A stretch of DNA of 24,239 nt. Source: JBBRMQ01 sp038230775 (GTDB taxonomy: Bacteria; Acidobacteriota; Thermoanaerobaculia; Gp7-AA8). This document shows positions 23,193 to 24,239 of the stretch, piece after piece. Made by a program: the position numbers and the translations under genes. The stretch lies in the NCBI GenBank assembly GCA_038230775.1, contig JBBRMQ010000036.1, forward strand, positions 1 to 24,239. Reading direction: 5' to 3'. Position 1 is the stretch's first letter. Every line of letters begins with the position of its first letter. The notes under the pieces are model-generated. The model was not told the origin of the DNA, searched no databases, and saw only the letters and a list, made by a program, of their open reading frames with translations.

Positions 23193-23233
23193 GCTAGGGA
23201 CCGACCCCGAAAGAGCCACTCAGGGCTGAGGAT

Positions 23234-23299
23234 GTTCTGTGTGAGGACCGGCTTCAGCCGGTCACATCGACCGGCTAAAGCCGGTCCACACACAGAAGC
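23234..23299. repeat. BIME-like palindromic repeat, copy 3
   Basis: Left arm 23234-23263 (one base shorter than copy 1) and right arm 23269-23299 face each other around CACATC-like spacer sequence. The hairpins differ between arms (CTTCAG versus CTAAAG), so the arms are not exact copies although each still folds on itself. The element lies between the 23333-23962 gene and the YtcJ-like gene. Confidence 0.92.
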
Positions 23300-23332
23300 A
23301 GCACCGCGACTCAGTCCTCAGACCTCAGCAGC

Positions 23333-23962
23333 TCACTCGCTCGTGCCGGACATGGCCAGCGCCGCCCGGACGCGAGAAGGATCGGAGGATTTGAGCGCCT
23401 GCGGAAGAAGATCGAGATTGGTCGCCAGGCGGCGGCGAAGCGCGGCCAGCACGAACTTGCGTGTGTCTCCGTTTGGAAGGCGCGACCAGGCGTCGAGCAG
23501 AATCGGCCAGATGACCTCGTCTGGCACGAAGTTCCAGAAGCACAACGCGACCTGCGGATCGAGCGCGCCGCCGACGAAATCGAGAAGAAGGATGTTGAGC
23601 CGTTCCGGTGTCACGAACTGCCGCATGACGTCCGCGATTTGCGCGCGCTCGTCGAGGGTACGAGCCTTCACCCCTTTTGCCTGAATGTGAGTGAGGATCG
23701 CCGCGACGCGCTGGTAATCGCGCGCATTCCAGTACGCGTCCGCGATCTTCTGGAAGATGTCCGCGGTGGTATCGATCGAGAGCAGTTGCTCAATCGTGTT
23801 CTGCAGCGACGTCACGTCGTCGCGAGACTGCGGTCCGGCGATGCGCAGGACAGCATCGGTGAGGAACGCGTAGACAGGCGCGGACTCCGGGGTCGTCGCC
23901 GGATTGCGGATCTTTTCGGCAAGGTCCGCGACGAGTGCTTGCAGCTCCTCCCCGTCACTCAT
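23333..23962 (-). CDS. Helical protein of unknown function (possible HEAT/TPR-like repeats)
   Basis: This 209-residue protein was not recognised. It is almost wholly helical with regular Leu/Ala spacing: ELQALVADLAEKI, AYWNARDYQRVAAILTHI (TPR-like, about 85-102), ERLNILLLDFVGGAL, IWPILLDAWSRL and KFVLAALRRRLATNL (HEAT-like). It has no signal peptide or membrane segment. The start is uncertain between ATG 23962 (MSDGEEL) and ATG 23971; the longer open frame to 24100 reads into a palindromic repeat and is rejected. It ends SGTSE shortly before another repeat copy. It lies upstream of the YtcJ-like gene on the same strand, separated by that repeat. Confidence 0.7.
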   Translation of the reverse strand: MSDGEELQALVADLAEKIRNPATTPESAPVYAFLTDAVLRIAGPQSRDDVTSLQNTIEQLLSIDTTADIFQKIADAYWNARDYQRVAAILTHIQAKGVKARTLDERAQIADVMRQFVTPERLNILLLDFVGGALDPQVALCFWNFVPDEVIWPILLDAWSRLPNGDTRKFVLAALRRRLATNLDLLPQALKSSDPSRVRAALAMSGTSE

Positions 23963-24042
23963 GAGGATCATTGTAAGGGCGGAGACGCCGCTCCGCTCCG
24001 CCTCCCAAGCCGCCCAGGGCAAGCACGAACAGTTCCTGTGTT

Positions 24043-24100
24043 GCTTCTGTGTGGGGCCAGCCCTCCGGCTGGCCGGCCAGCCAGAGGGCTGGCCCCACAC
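24043..24100. repeat. BIME-like palindromic repeat, copy 4 (variant hairpin sequence)
   Basis: The outer motif GCTTCTGTGTG-GG is kept, but the inner hairpins read GGCCAGCC-CTC-CGGCTGGCC instead of ACCGGCT-AGCCGGT. Pairing is preserved by changes on both sides. The 3' arm stops at CCCCACAC and lacks the AGAAGC tail. Confidence 0.85.
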
Positions 24101-24102
24101 CT

Positions 24103-24239
24103 CTGACGCGTCCCGCGTCAGTTCGTCCGCATTCGTCGAGTCGTCTTGACTCGCGAATCCGCCCTCGCCGAGAAGCGGGGGGGGGGGGGGCCGACCCGCC
24201 CGTGGAACCCCCCACGGCGGGGAGCCGGGTGTCCACGCC
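24103..24239. other. Gene-free end of window with tandem hairpins and a G14 tract
   Basis: No gene is seen here. CTGACGCG-TCC-CGCGTCAG (24103-24121), a bulged 11-bp stem around CGAGTC-GTCTT-GACTCG (24131-24158), 14 consecutive G (24177-24190) and CCGTGG-AACCCC-CCACGG (24200-24217) follow one another. The G tract and the sequence after it may be assembly error at a contig end. Confidence 0.5.

Noticed and set aside
21960..23684. Plus-strand open frame of 574 codons opposite the YtcJ-like gene.
   Set aside because: It spans a gene, a palindromic repeat and part of another gene, with no motif.

Overview
The window is a GC-rich, gene-dense bacterial segment with no phage, plasmid or transposase genes. 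The gene mix points to a soil-type diderm, most like an Acidobacteriota or neighbouring phylum: a BtuB-type outer-membrane receptor, a TonB C-terminal protein, an MglA GTPase, a KGG-repeat stress protein, a fused siroheme decarboxylase, several secreted amidohydrolases and many palindromic intergenic repeats. The phylum is inferred from gene content only.

Layout. Positions 1-7838 are all on the minus strand. Reading in the direction of transcription, three overlapping genes for exported amidohydrolases (7838 to 3495) come first. A cobalamin riboswitch follows (3398-3228), then a btuB-like TonB-dependent receptor and a thiamine-diphosphate enzyme cut by the window edge. From 7941 the plus strand carries mglA, tRNA-Ser(UGA), an exported TonB C-terminal-domain protein, tRNA-Ser(GCU) and a KGG stress protein with a strong terminator. 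Next is a tight run of cyclophilin lipoprotein, AmgK-like sugar kinase and NAD-type isocitrate dehydrogenase, followed by a DUF309 protein and an AhbA-AhbB fusion. A minus-strand PpiC-type chaperone (15575-16492) is divergent from dnaB, which is followed by a tiny zinc-ribbon protein and a single-domain response regulator. An NfeD protease, a slipin and an unknown 191-residue protein form the next unit. It converges on a YtcJ-like amidohydrolase, and the window ends in a helical protein of unknown function and palindrome-rich DNA.

How the parts fit. The riboswitch-receptor pair is a B12 uptake unit, possibly co-transcribed with the TPP enzyme. NfeD plus slipin is the classic membrane protease/stomatin pair, here with an extra translationally coupled partner. 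The amidohydrolase triad is the least understood part: only the middle protein keeps the metal-binding residues, while both flanking paralogues have lost HxH. A family of about 66-bp inverted-pair (BIME-like) palindromes recurs across the window. One copy sits in frame inside the signal-peptide coding region of the third amidohydrolase.

All product names rest on motifs read by eye; no database search was run.
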